DNA of 64,000 bases from Apostichopus japonicus (GCF_037975245.1 NC_092581.1:8743303-8807302); one strand, 5' to 3'; positions 47,537-61,236 are shown, counted from the stretch's first letter. Numbers and translations: made by a program. Notes: generated from the letters alone by a model not told the origin.

Positions 47537-50500
47537 GTAATGATTTTATACAAATATATGGAATGTCACGTGCCTACACTATGAACTTATTTTACTTGGA
47601 ACCTAGGCTACCAATATTATTTGGTTAGGCCTAATGTTAGGCTAGCTAGTACATGCTTACAGGATTAAATGCTAAGCATAAGGGTTAGGCCTAATGACAA
47701 TCACTTTTACTTCCTACTTCAACAGTTAGGCCTACCGTATTTGTATCAATTTCACAATAGATCGCTCATCAGCCTTTAACCAGATCATGTGTAGCCAAGG
47801 CTAGTAATCGTTTCACCTTCGAAAGGACGCAATTATTCCTCACTTGCCGTGATGCTGTTGCTTTCACACAGGAAGTAGGCCCTAAGGGGCTCACTGTAGC
47901 CAGTAGGCCTAATTGGCTAAGGGAACTGGGGTTGAGGGTGGATCAAGTTGTTTGGGTTTTGAGCCCAGGGTCTCTCTTGTGTGACTTTTCTTAGAAAGTA
48001 CCTGTTTCACAGACCCACACACAAGAACTATCATTTTTTCATGTCAATCTTTTCTCTGGTTGTAGTGTAGGCTAGAAGTAGGCCGCAAAACTGTTACTGT
48101 TATATGTTGCAAACTGCTGGTAGTGAGCCTAAAACAATCTGTTAAGTATTGAACGTCACATTTAAACCAAGATTAGGAGATTGTGTTAGGGAAAACTCAT
48201 TGTAAAAGAACAATTAGGCTTATAGCCTAGTTGCAGGTCTAGCCTAAACCTAACTTAGTAAGGCAATCACTTAAAGTTCAACAACCAATTTTGCAAAACA
48301 AGAATGTGTGTTAAAAAATTTGCCTTTTGATATTTTCCTGAAATTTGGATATCTGCAGCACTGAGAAACCCACCATCAGAATTTGCTCAAACTAACTTTT
48401 CATTTTCTAATGGCAATTTAAAAAATTTATAAATGAGTCTACAGACAACATTCGGATTTAATTTTCAGCAATCACAGACACATTTCCACATGGTATATCA
48501 TCACAGTAATCTTGTTGGCATATGCATATTTTTCAGTTTGATAAATTGGTACTGCTACAGTAGGAGGGGTGTACTGCAGGCCTGTACAGTTTCAGAAATA
48601 CAACGGAAGTTCTACGTTGGAGCCTAGTATTGACCTCGGCGTATGTTCTTAATCTTGTGAAACCCTTGCTTCTAAGCCTTGGGGCTTTTATAAAACTTAG
48701 TAAAGCCAAAGACCAAACTAAATCCATGGACCAAATAAGGCAACGTGCCTGCAACGATTAGATAAAAGTTAAGTTATGACTTAATGGAGCAATTTATCTG
48801 TCTTTTGGTGACATATCACTCCTTGTAAAAGTTAGCATCACGACATGTGGCTGAAGTGGAAACAGTCGTGGCATATGAATGGTCCAGCAATATGCAAACT
48901 CCTTTTCTCAATGGGTATCAATTTTCTTTGTTTATGAATGCCAAATGGTGGTAATTGACTGTTCATAAAGTCCAAAACTTTGATCATGTCCTTTGTGATT
49001 TTCAATGCATAAACTTTGGCAGGATCATATTACCTGTTTTCAGTTACTTGTCTTGGCAATGTTGCCCTTTGATTTGACCTCAGGTCAAGAAAGTACCTGG
49101 ATTCCAGACTGACTAATTGAAACTTGAATGAAGCCTATGGGGTATGAGGAAGGCCATAGTGTCTATAGGCTAAGATGTGGCTCATTAATTTTACTTTCTT
49201 TGGGTTCCATTATTCTAGGAAAATGGTGTCTGAAGAGAAAGAACAGAAAGACCAACAATGGTCATTGAACAGGGCTTCTGACCGCATTTTCTTTGAGGGA
49301 TTGTATCATGCATTAAATACACTTTTTTTCCTTATTTTTTGTGCATCCTTTGTGTTGCTGTAATAGTGCTATATATTTGAATGGATTCTATTGACTCTTT
49401 AGTTATCAGATTGTGGTCCGGTAATAATTTGATGTTCACCAAATGTAGGAGGTTTTTGATATCTTCCTCATAAAGAAAATGACACAAAAATTATATTGTT
49501 TTTCGGTACTGACTCGGAAGTAAATCTCACATTGCAACTTTTGCACCATGGGTAGTATAGGTATATTACTATATCACAAGTATTAGTGACCAGTCTACGT
49601 GGCTCTTTAAATATGGTTCTAGGATCTTGAAGCCATATATGCAAACCTTTAGCAAGGGTCTCCAGGATTGATAAGCTCACTATTAACATATCATACAGTA
49701 AGTTTTTAAAAAAAGGAAGAAACATTGCTAATCGCATTCACATGAAATATTTCCCCATATGATTATGTATTCCAATTGTTTTCAGACTTTTTGATTCTAT
49801 CTAATCACACAATTGTCAGTTGCAATTGAGCTGATCTGTGTTACTGTATATATGTTATATTCAACAGAGTTTATATAACTCTCAGCTACTGTACACAGCA
49901 ATATGACAACGTTAGTGTGTTAATTAATTAACAGTTCATAGAGTGAAAAGTAAATGTTGATTCAGGATACCAATTGGCATTTGATAAATCTTTCTGATCA
50001 TTGTTTGGTCCATTGTTTTAACGCTACTGGTATCGCTCACTGAAATGAAGTGTCTATATTTAGTGACGAAGCTGTCATAAGTTTTGTAATTGAAGTATAT
50101 ACAATTAGCTTCCTCTGTCAGTCATTCGTTTTACTCTTTATTTATTTTTCTAGTCTTATCTAGCATTCTTATCAGTCGGCTTACAGGTGGAGGTTTGCCT
50201 AAGTAGTATTGTGCCACAGTATTGGTGGTACACTACAGTAGGTATACTACATGATGTCAGTGTTCCCATGAAGTCTCCTATAGTTACAGTATCTTCTCTT
50301 TGCAGTTGTGGGTGTAAATATTTGTTCAATATGTCACAGAGTTCTTGAATCAACATATTGAGCTCGCCTCATTACTGGAGATGACAAAGGTCAAGTTCTT
50401 TGGTAAACAAATGGCTAATTAATATATTGACATTATCTAGGATTAACCCTTTGACCTGACAGGGGTCCTCCGAAACCGTTCATTTGACACAGATAGGCAG

Positions 50501-50918
50501 CACCTTTGTATCCCTTTATCGTCTTACTGATCCACCTTAAGGTTTCATGATATCTAACTTGTGGGGGTTGAAGGACTTAAAATACTTCACATCCAACATT
50601 GGATTTGTTATTTAATGTTAGTTTGCAGACATGATAGGTACTACTTAAATTTATGTAAAATGTTTGCAAAGTTTGTGACTTTCTTTGTACGTCCTAAAAA
50701 AGAAGCTTCTGTACAATTCATCTGCATTTAAAAGTTTTAAAAATGTCGGTACAGTTGCAAATATAAACACAGTTATTCCCACTGTCCTTTTCTTTCTTTT
50801 GGCTTGAGGTAATTCTCTGGTTTTAAAGTTGCACTTAAACCTATAAGGGTTCTTCCCCCTGAGCTTCATTTAAAGGGGTTTGCTAGCTCAAAGTTGGTAA
50901 CATGTGTCTACATTTCAC
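47537..50918 (+). other. foxo: FoxO intron 1, proximal part
   Basis: The first 370 bp hold four copies of the palindrome TAGGCCTA (47626, 47686, 47727, 47904). A GTAAACAA forkhead-type site is at about 50403. I found no other exon or bounded element. Confidence 0.55.
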
Positions 50919-51060
50919 ATAGGAAGACTGTTCTTTCTGGATATTGAAACATTTGGTTTAAATTTCTATACCGTAAACTCAATGTGAGTGAATGACATCG
51001 TTGAAGCCCACAATCTAATTTCTACAAATCTTTTCTGGTTCTCACTTAATTCTTAGACAA
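50919..51060 (+). repeat. Dispersed repeat, uninterrupted copy
   Basis: It begins AGGAAGACTGTTCTTTCTGG and ends GGTTCTCACTTAATTCTTAG. The same sequence occurs at 63354 on, where it is interrupted by another element at 63420-63907. The class is unknown. Confidence 0.6.
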
Positions 51061-51574
51061 ATTTAACTCACTTGCTCTACATTAGTCAGTTAGTTACTGT
51101 ACTTGGATTTTTCAGCAAATGAATGGCAAGGAATCGCAATGCTAACTGGCTCTCTGGTTGAAAGAATTGATTCACGGTAGAAATTAAACTCAGGATACAG
51201 TGATGTTTCAAGTTTTGTAAGCATATTCTACAACCATTTTGGGGTTCGGTCCTTTCAAAGGGAGTCTACCAAGATCTATTGCCACTGGACAATATAGCAA
51301 GTTGAAGTGATTGAATGGGTCACAACCTTTAATAGTTATATCTTATATATTGATGTATTGTTGTTTAATATTGATAGCTCTTTTATAAATCTTGTATTTA
51401 ACATTGTGTTTCTATAATTTTGTGGACTCAAAAGCATTAATTTGAAACTTTCCAAGAGTTTACACATTGCATGTTAAGGTATGCAATCTGGTTTCTCCTG
51501 AATGTTCACAGTCCCTTTACAAGTAGATAGGTGTTCATAGCAGTTTGTCATATATAGGTTGTATTGTTTAAATA

Positions 51575-52142
51575 AAATGGCCAGTTTTAACGTCCGTACT
51601 TCTATAATGGATATTTTTTACAACGCTACTATCTGTGGCGTATGGCGGTATTGTCTCGTCGGTTGGGGCGGGAACGCCACGGGGCCTGACAGAGACCGTA
51701 TTGACAGCATTATTCGTAAAGCGGGTAGAGTCATTGGAGACCCCCAATCAACAGTTTAGGAAATTTATGTGTGCTTGCTCCAAAACAAACTAGACATTGT
51801 TTGGAATGACCATGATCACCCGCTTCACTGTTATCTGCACGATAATATCATAACTAGGGGCACTGGCAGACTGCGTCTCCCACCCATGAGAACAAACCGT
51901 CATCGCAATTTGTTTATTCCACGTGCAATAAGGCTTTACAATGATAACTTGAGCCGTTAGGTCCTGCCTATGTGTGTTTTATTGTTCGGTTGTTTAATGT
52001 TTTATCGTTCCGTTCTATCCCTGTTTTTCATATTTGTAACATAGCCATATTTTTGTACTGTCTTTTACATTTTATGTGCAAGATCTTAATTTCCTTCTTT
52101 GGAGTAATAAAGTTCTACTTATCTTATCTTATCTTATCTTAT
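51575..52142 (+). mobile_element. 5'-truncated LINE (L2-like), reverse transcriptase C-terminus and 3' tail
   Basis: The frame carries features of the last part of L2-type LINE proteins: a CLVGWGG motif (the conserved VCWGG-type segment, 51652-51672), IRKAGRVIGDP (51709 on), DHPLHCYL and the end FIPRAIRLYNDNLSR with stop at 51958. There is one in-frame TAG at 51757-51759. The 3' end carries AATAAAG and then (CTTAT)n at about 52116-52141, a typical LINE 3' tail. It is heavily 5'-truncated and inactive, but much less decayed than the LINE at 28455. It lies within FoxO intron 1, in sense. Confidence 0.85.
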
Positions 52143-54041
52143 GACCAAGATCTTGAATATTTATTTATGGTCTACCAACACATTTGATACCAAATTCAGC
52201 CAGTTTAATTAATATGTCTAATGTAAAAATCTGTACATTCCTGGGTTTTTGTTTGTTTGTGTGATGACATTAAGTTACTGTTTACTTATAGTTTTAATAG
52301 TGGCCATTTTTTTTTGTGGTTGTCTTTCTAAGGCAGATCTATGGTTGTGCACTGGGTATGCCTGCTGTTATGTCCCATATCACCTTAGAGTAAAAAATGT
52401 CAGTCCCGAGTCTCTCTCTTGTTTACTTCTTTTCGTTGACATAGTTAATAAGGATGTTGTTATGGTGTATGTTCTGTCTTAACAATGTTGAAGTGAAACT
52501 CCCATTTTTAAGTCCACTTACTGTCTGATTGTGTGATAGATTGTTGGTATTCCTGTGAGGAGTAAATAGCTTCTTTTATAATAAGAATAGATGGATGAAG
52601 ATATAAAGGCAAAGGTCTTGAAAATCCAACCATGTCGGCTACAGTGTAGTAATTTGCCAACGAAAGACTTTTTAGGAATAATTAAGTCGATTAGGAAAAT
52701 TTCCTTTTTTTATTACTTTGGGATCTCAACCTCCCAGTCCATGTTGTCTACAGAATTTGTTTTTTTCTCTTTCAGCTTGTGCATTTTAATCTAGTTTTAC
52801 TCTCAAAACTGCTGTATGGAGTTGTATGGTACTTGTCACCAATCTGATAACTTTCCAATTTGTGGTATAAAGGCAAGTTACAGGAGCCTGTTGTACCATA
52901 CCAGTACACATGTATATATCAGTTTATTGGCTTGATAACTACTTACAGTACCATAGTTGTCCTTATAGTCACCAGGCAAATAACTAAAACAGTGCTGTAT
53001 TATCTATGGTAACCTAAGTGCTATTAGTCCTTTGGAAGCCTGCCTGCCTGCCTGCAGTTCACCCATGATAGGTTTGCGGTCTCCTCACAAAATATCAACC
53101 CCTACGAAAATCTCCCTGTCTGTGACCTCTTTGGTCAAATGGATTTAGCCTAGCCTGATCATTACTGGAGAACAAAGTACCTGCTGTTCAATTCATTGTA
53201 TATGGAGATCATGATTGGAGAATAGGAAGGTGTAATCCGAGCTGCTTTGCGGTTTCTCTGCTCCCATGGTGCACTGTGAGACTGTGTCAAGGCTACTCTC
53301 CCACAGTGCTTGCTGTACAAGCCACACACACCAATACTACTACCACTACATACTACTACTGTATGTATATATCAACTAATAATACATTGGAAGATACTAG
53401 AAGGGAAGGAAGATCACACCAGTCATCCCGAAGCAATATGGCTTTTGTCCAACTCTAAAGTAATCCAACAGTCTTCTACACCACGCTGTCAGTTAAGGCA
53501 GTGCTAACATAGCATTCCATCACATTTACTCCCTCTGGGCCAAATGGCTCTCCCCATCCAGGGGCAAGTATGTTCTTAATTAGGTAGAAAATGAATGTTG
53601 CTGTTGGCTGAGGAGGGTGGGTTACATGTAGATCTTAAAACATTTGAAGGTTAAAATCGAGAAGCATTGATGGAATGGTCCTAATTTAGGGAAATATGAA
53701 TGGATGACCCAGCTAAATCCTTCAAAGCTGGTTTGTTTCCCTTTATAGCACTTAGAAGGGAGTTGTTGTTTTGAGTTGTAAAGACTTGGTCAGATAAGCG
53801 TCTTAGTACTCAAGTGACTGGACAGGACTATTTGACTATCTTTTATGTCGGCTTTCAAAGACTTATTTTTAGTGTTTGTTCCGAATTTCTTTGGATGAAG
53901 TATGATTTCTCTGTAAGTAATTGCAGTTGATTAAACTAAGATACTCCGCTAGGGTACAAAACTACTTGTAAAATACAGGGCACAATTTATCGTTCAAGTT
54001 TTGTGTATCAATTTCGGAAGATACAAAACTTTTTGTAGAGC
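52143..54041 (+). other. foxo: FoxO intron 1, nothing recognised
   Basis: This is intronic sequence with a short (CCTG)n at about 53040-53054. No exon was supported. Confidence 0.5.
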
Positions 54042-54240
54042 TATAAAATACTATGGTTCCTGTGTAAAAAATTCTGTGCAACTGTCCACTGAATGGTAAA
54101 ACAATATGCGGATTTTACATAGCATTTTGCAAGGTGATGCTGGATAAATGATTTCATGGAGTAGACCAATGTGAAGTTTTATCTGCATATATAGTAGGCC
54201 TACTATCGTGTACATGCCATTGGAAATATCTCTCAAAATA
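54042..54240. repeat. Dispersed repeat, copy 2 of 3
   Basis: It shares TAAAATACTATGGTTCCTG and the downstream ATAGCATTTTG and GATAAATG pieces with the copy at 700-835. The limits are approximate. Confidence 0.5.
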
Positions 54241-56264
54241 TTGTGACAAATTCAAACCTAATTGAGTATGCTTTTAGTTAAGAGCAGATTGCTTGTTCAA
54301 ACATACGTAATTTAACTTGTCATTTTTATTTTTTATTTGATATACTTTTCTGTAATTGTGTATGCGAGAAGTTGGTTTTACTCTGATGTAAAACTGTTAT
54401 TAATTGGGTCAATTTCATCCCTCGCCCCCACCCCCACCCCCATTCCCACTTGACTTTGGGTAGCCTTGTCTCAAGTTGAAAGCATTTACCAAATCAGACA
54501 AAACAAAAAGAAGGGCAACAAGTACCTCTTTTGGAGAGTTTTACTATTTTTTAAGGGAAATGCACTCCACAGAGCATTTATCAGGCTGAGAGTTATGAAA
54601 GTAACAGGGAATATGGACTTTTTCACAGTCCTCACTAGACTTAACTGTTATTAGAGATAAAAAACCTAGCAGTTCACACGCTATTCAGTACTTCACACTC
54701 GCAGGAAACCAACGGGTAATGGCCTGCGGCTTTTCAAGTTAAAGCTGGAACTTTTCTGAGTACCAATTAATCACAGGATGTGAATAGAGTCATATATGCC
54801 CACTGAAATTTCAAAATAACTTGTTGCTCTGTGAATTTTCCAAATGTTTGCTGGGTTCTGCCATTCATTTGGTTGTGTTATTATCCATTCTGGAGGCATT
54901 TTGAATATGTAAACTTAAAACCATATGTTTTATGGAGGCATTGGTGCTTTGATAATGGGATTGGGACAGAATGATGCATTGTACCTTTCTCCACTGCTCA
55001 GATGAATCTGTAAGTTGTTATCAATATTTCTAACTGGAGGTACAGTCCTTTGCAACGGTGCTGAATTTACTTCGTTCCTCGCGTACCTGTCTCCCCACAA
55101 CCTTAGCACCTCCTCCCGTGCCTAAGGAAAGGAAAGTTAAGGAAAGGATATGATGACTGCTAGAAGAAAAGAAAATCTGTTACTAATCTACATAAATGTA
55201 GATTACTATATTAGATTAGATCTAGATAAATTTAGGCTTCCTAATTGCTAATTACCATCAGACAAGTTTTAATCCCCTTGATCTTCTAGTTACACTAGAG
55301 GAGATAATAGTGGTATTTTATATGAATATGAAATGGCTTTTGTTGAAATTTAAATGTACGGTTTGGTTGCAGAACCTGCCCTAATACACAAAAAATACAC
55401 AAGATATACACATTATGATGCAGAAAATTGACAGGGCTCAGAAATATTTGATGCATATATGTAAGGTTGTGTGTCTTTGAATGAAATTAGCAAATCTTGA
55501 TGTAATGTGTTACAAAACAGATGTGAGACATGGCAACTACTGTAGGGATTCATTCCAAAATTAACTTCTCATTCCTAATGAAGGTTTTTGCTCCTACAAT
55601 CATTCAGAATTAATTTGAAAGATTATATTTGCTTTGGTTGAGATGGAATGAAGCTAAATAGCTGGCATTGCATAAGCTTACAGAAAACTTGCAGAAAATG
55701 TTAATAAACATGTGTATTTGAACTAATGATGAGAAGACAGTTTAAATATCTCACTTGTGTATGGAATTTTTCAGGGTTTTAGTTAAGTTTAAAATGGCAG
55801 GCAAAATACATAAGGATGAGGGCATATCTGCTTTGCCAAAGGGTCAACAAAATTTGGAAGTCTCTACAAAACAAGTTTTGTCCCTCAGCACTCTTCTTTG
55901 AATCTCGGAGTGGTCTCTTGTCAGGGATGGGGAGGGGAGAGGGGGAGCATGTTCGCAGACAAGCAATTTGCTGCTGGATGTGTCCATCTTGTGTCACACT
56001 AAGAATGGCATTACAGCTGTATAGTACATTTTATATCAGAGAAACCAACCACCAGCTTAATTATAAGAGAAAGGTAATAGAGTTGCACAGTGGTACTTTT
56101 AATGAAAGTCACCCAAAATATAGAGCCTGGGCACAAAAACCAAAACAACTAAACTGATCAACTCTCAGCCCCAGTCCCTTTACATCGAGGGTAACTGTCA
56201 ACTGTGTATCACAAGTCCCTTGGAAAGGAAATGGATCTATGTATACAGTAACTAGTATGATCTT
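54241..56264 (+). other. foxo: FoxO intron 1, nothing recognised
   Basis: This is intronic sequence with a C-rich tract at 54420-54447. A 113-codon frame at 55816 has no coding signs. Confidence 0.5.
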
Positions 56265-56410
56265 GTACAGAGGTATATATAAGGTATAAAGTTAACACAA
56301 CAGCTCAGAAGGAATGTATGGAAGTTGTACTGTACAGGTACAGAGGTATATATAAGGTATAAAGTTAACACAACAGCTCAGAAGGAATGTATGGAAGTTG
56401 TACTGTACAG
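56265..56410 (+). repeat. Perfect 73-bp tandem duplication
   Basis: Two adjacent copies start GTACAGAGGTATATATAAGG at 56265 and 56338 and are identical by eye through GTTGTACTGTACAG. Identity implies a very recent duplication, or possibly an assembly artefact. Confidence 0.93.
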
Positions 56411-59400
56411 GTTTTGTTATTTCATTTTTGGTTGACAATGCCATACTGTGAAAGCCCGGAGAGAAGAATAAAGGGTGCAGTGATCCACAATCTTACCCTA
56501 ACTGAATGGTCCTCAAATCTCTGATTCTGTCCTGATTTAGAGCTCACAAGTTATTCATTCATTTTAGAAGTTTTGGTGGACTGAGATTGGATCCTTTTCA
56601 AACTAGGCCTTTCCTTTATGGTGTTAAGGAGCTTAGTTTGTGTTTCATAAGGTTCTACTGCGAGCTCTTACAAACTGTTCAAAAAAAGCTTTAGTGTTAA
56701 TTGAATAGGCTTTCATTCAAAGCTATTTCCCTACTTGATTCAGCTTAAGAACTCCTTTAGTTCTATTGTGGGGGATCTGTATATGTCCACTTCATTTTCT
56801 CAGAAGCGGTGATGCATATCAGCCAATTTACAGAATGGTTCGGTTCTGTAGGTCTTGTTGTTTCATCGGTCAACATGTAAGGCAACACTGATTTGGATAT
56901 GAATGAGTGTGTATATATGTGGTAGCTGTCTAGAAAGATAAGTCTACAAGTATATTGCATGGTGCTTGCACTGTTAGGGCTGCATCATGGTACATTTCCA
57001 TTCCATGCCATCAGCATAATGAAATAAGTTAGAAAAAATAAAGTGTTAACCAGAATCAGTAAAGTTTTGAGCAGTTAAAGCAATTTTTAACTAAGTCAGC
57101 AAAATAAAATTGACAAGTCAGCAAAGTAAAATTTTAGAAAAATACTTTCCCCCACCTCCCCCCAATTTTTGGCAATTAATAATCATAAAGTACTGTCAGA
57201 GTTTCCAAGTTTGGGGAAAAAGAAACTAGATGAAACAAAGAACAAGAATGGGCGTGCATGTTGCTGTACTAGTCAAACACTGATTTTCTGGACATGTCAG
57301 AACTGCTAGAGCAGGGGTGTGAATCATCGAGTTTCTTATATGTGCTGTGTACTTTGATAATCCAGGTTTTTTTTTATTGTGGGGGTGGGTGGGGGGAGAG
57401 AAGAAGTTCTTGACAGCGTACATAGTTAGGTAAGGATGTAACAACAGAAAAGAAGCAGATTTGGTGTTTAAATTCGTAGACATAAAACTGTTTGAGAATA
57501 TTGTTAATATTGATACATGTGCAGTTAGCGAATTGAAATTGGGTTCAAATGATTCAGATAATAGAGGTCCGGTAATCCAGGGTTTTGCATGGAAAAGGAA
57601 TACTATTTGTGTACAGAATGTGTACAGAAAGAATATTGTTATGTAAGGTTCCCCCAAGCCCCCCCCCCAAAAAAATCAATTTACTGTGAGTAAATTTACA
57701 TAAAACTATGTATTTACAGGTCTTGTTAACTACATGATACATGTGCAGCATAGAACAGTTATAAATTGGTTGGATAAAGGACACAGCAAATCTGTGATTC
57801 GATAATCCTCCTTCAGGCCCCAGATAATCCTCCTTCAGGCTCCAGATAATCCTCCTTCAGGCTCCAGATAATCTACCTTGTACTGTTTTTACCAGAAGAA
57901 ATACCTCTACTTCTCAGTCAGTGTACACATCAATATATTAGTTAACTAAGAAACCAAAACAGACAATGGAAATTGTTTTTTTTAGATTATAATGTAGTTT
58001 TATATGTGAAAGGTAAGATGCAGAGGACTGTGCATGACAATTAATACATGCTTGCCTTGACATTATCGGGAGTGTTTGTCACTGAAATTTAATCATGGCT
58101 TGATTGGTTTAGCCTTACAGTCTTTTACACTGCTATTAATTTTAAAAAAATATATGAAAAAAAAAGGAAAGGAAGAGATGACTGTTTTGGTGGGTGTAAA
58201 GTTTACATCTCTTCCTGTTTGAAGTATATTTTCATTCTTCTCCGTGGCAAAGAGAATGTATTTTGTTAATTAAAGCTCAAGGCACCATTGATATGAATGC
58301 AGTGCAGCTTCAGTACTGTAGTTATAAGCATAGTTTTGTAATTCACATGTTCACCGCTTAGTGATGATGATAACTTGACAAATAATTAATCAGAAGAGAC
58401 AAGTGTAACAGGTAGGCAGAGCATGGACTTCCAGATCCAATCTGTAAATTGGTTATACTGTAATATGGGCCGTTGACTGTTAAGTTGTTGACACCTGAGC
58501 TTGACATACAGTAAGCTTCAAAAAGGGTACGGCAAAAATGTCATTGGTAGGTTCCAACGGTTTAGTATTTATATTGTGAATTCTGACTGATTGCATACAG
58601 GTAGAAAATGCCTCATGAAATAATGTACAGTAGGAGGGTGTTTTGGCCAACTTAAGTGTATTGGTATTCTGACTTGTATGAAACATTTTTTCCTTCATGT
58701 TGTTTTGTGTTACTCAACCTAATACTATATCATGGTTAGTGTATGTCACAGTGAAGCCTAAACAACTCAGCAGTCCCATGCTTTGTCAGCGAAATATTTT
58801 TGCCCAAAGTGACGATTTTATAATCGTTCTGCATATAATCTATATGCGTGATTTCAAGTAAATAGATCCTCGAAGAGCAAGGGTTTTGCAAAGAAAGGAC
58901 AAATCAAACACAATCTGTCTAAGAATGTTGGGTTACTCTATAGTGTAAGTTATTGTACTACTCTAAATGTACAGCACTGAATGATGGCTGGGCCCCGACG
59001 GCAAAACGAGCATGACAAGAACGTTGGCTGGATGTATTTTTGGGGGCACCTCGGTAAACATTGAGAGCACAACAGCTTTTTGCCGTTGGTTATGTCAAGC
59101 CCATCACACTGTGACCCTAAGCATCATTTACAACAATTTTTCTGTTAAAATTTAGACTTGCGCAAGATTTATTAGAAATAAACTGTTAATGTACTTGTTA
59201 CTGATCATGCACGTAGATGAACAGTTGATACTAGAAAGGGAAAAGTATGGAAACTTCAAACTAACTGTTCACAGTCAGTGGCACTCAGTGCTCAGTTTGA
59301 CTTTACTTCTTTTATATATATTTAGTAAAATTATGATTACATGAATCAATGAAGATCTTGCAAGAATATGGAATGCTGTCCTAAATCTCATTTTTAAGGT

Positions 59401-59452
59401 TGATTCATGAATAGAAAAATTGTAAAGTATGAAAAAAAAGGAAAAAGGAGAA
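56411..59452 (+). other. foxo: FoxO intron 1, with a short tandem repeat
   Basis: Apart from the 22-bp repeat listed separately I found only a C-run near 57659-57667 and a G-rich tract at 57379-57397. A 143-codon minus-strand frame (57226-57657) is not supported as a gene. Confidence 0.5.
57801..57874 (+). repeat. 22-bp tandem repeat, 3.3 copies
   Basis: The unit GATAATCCTCCTTCAGGCTC plus CA starts at 57801, 57823 and 57845 with a partial fourth at 57867. Confidence 0.93.
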
Positions 59453-61236
59453 CAGTGTGTAAATTTAGCGGTCGTCCGGTCGTCCGAGACGACCAAATTA
59501 CCTGCCGGACAACCAAAACTTGTCAAATCGTGAAGTACTGGTTGCCCGGCGGACAACCAAAAACTTTCAAAAAGGCTGGTTAATGTTCCGTGAAACAAAC
59601 GGAAAAAGACACAGAAACAAGCGTGAAACCAAAAACTTAAAATGACATTTCAAATAAGAAGAAACTCATTCCAAACTCCGCCTTCATCTAATAAATAATA
59701 TACGTAGGAGGGCCAAGCCCTCACATTGACATGGACCACTCAAACCAAGCTTCATGGTATTTTCTGTTCCGTCCGTTTGTCAACAAAGGCCAATCAGAGT
59801 TCAGGTTTACCCCCACGGACAAAGACCCCGCCCATCCACCACATTTTTTTTAGAAACGAACACCAAGTACACACTCACAACTAGGTCAACGGAAAACATA
59901 ACAAAACACATTTTTGAACGAACATCTTTCATTGTTTCTTTTCAAAAAACCACAACTTCTTCTGACAAGAACCAAAAGTTCTCCAACTCCTACAGATCAT
60001 TAAATTTGTTTGAAAATAAAAATATCATAACAATCAACTGCAAGGTACAGGGTTACCAAAACTTCATTACAGATATTTTCATGCTAAAAATAGACGATGC
60101 TTTACCAAGATTCCCGTGATTGATTGGCTAATAGTCCCTACCGATTGTTTGCAAACATTCTTGCATTTTCAGTGCTCAATGAACAAGAAGTAAGTTGTTT
60201 AACAACAATTACTTGCAACGTTTACTTTCCCTTGTGTAGAGATAACAAAGTTTGGTGGTAAAGGCTATCATATATGTGCACTCAAATATCATAACGTTAG
60301 GCCTTGTCTCATATTTGTAACGTACATTTTGACAACAATCACTGCTGGTACGAAGATGCACTTGAATTGTTTCTGAGACTATCACGTTATATTTTAAACA
60401 TTGTTTTGATCAGAAAATGTTATGAGTTTTGTGGGAAGCTTACATCTGATCCGGAAAGGATATTTTATCTCACAGAATGTTTCTTTTCTCTGCAATAAGA
60501 GTTGCTAATGTGAAATGTGCATTCATACCACAGTAGTTTCTGTTGCAAACTTTTTCGCGGCTCAATTGACCACGTGCTTCAGAAAAGTTTATTTTGGAGC
60601 AACATTCGTGTGTAAACTTACTTCTGTATTTTAGAACATTGAAGTTTGATTTTTTTTTATCGACATTGCGTAAAAATCTATTGTTGGAAGTGCTGCAAGG
60701 TCAAAGCATGGAGCTACTACAGAGTTGGCGAGTAGGGAAGTACAAGGGCGGATGAAGGAGGGGGCTGGGGGTATTTTTTTTAAACGGCAGGGTGGGCGAA
60801 AGGAGGAGTCGGCCGGGCCGCCCCTGTCAAACACCGAAGCTAAGACTTTTTCGGGGGCTTGCGTCCCTGGGACGCAAACTTTTTTTCGCTAATAACATTA
60901 CTGAAACTGAAACACTAGACCAGTACTATGACGCACCTACAGCATACCACGTGGTTATTGTATCGTTACGCCCTGCAGCAAAACATCATGTACCTAACTA
61001 ATGTACACAATCTTTGCTACAGTCAGCATTATTAGAAAATAAACACCGAATTTGATCTAGAATACATGAAATCGCTCAACATTCATGGTTTCTTAGGAGT
61101 CCCAAACAAGTATTTTTTTCTGAAGATAAATTACTATAGCTTAACAGGACGACCAAAATTTCAGCAGGACAACCAAAAATTGGTGAGCTGGTTGTCCTGG
61201 GGACAACCACTTCAAATTTCTTAAATTTATACACTG
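59453..61236. mobile_element. 1.8-kb hAT-like element with subterminal repeats
   Basis: The ends are CAGTGTGTAAATTTA and TAAATTTATACACTG, inverted repeats matching at 14 of 15 positions. Just inside both ends are clusters of GGACAACCAAAA and GGACGACC or their complements (left: about 59471-59565; right: about 61147-61207), as expected of hAT transposase-binding subterminal repeats. The interior has no convincing transposase frame; a 121-codon frame at 59754 shows no family features. The flanks are purine-rich and no exact 8-bp duplication is visible, so the superfamily is tentative. Confidence 0.65.

Noticed and set aside
50402-50409. GTAAACAA forkhead sites (also near 14660, 21949, 33307 and 42098), considered as FoxO autoregulation
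   Set aside because: This 8-mer is expected several times in 64 kb of AT-rich DNA; no cluster or conservation evidence.
57226-57657. 143-codon minus-strand open frame
   Set aside because: It runs through a poly-T/poly-C tract, resembles no family and has no splice or promoter context.
59754-60119. 121-codon open frame inside the hAT-like element, considered as transposase
   Set aside because: It lacks any hAT transposase motif and is far shorter than a transposase.
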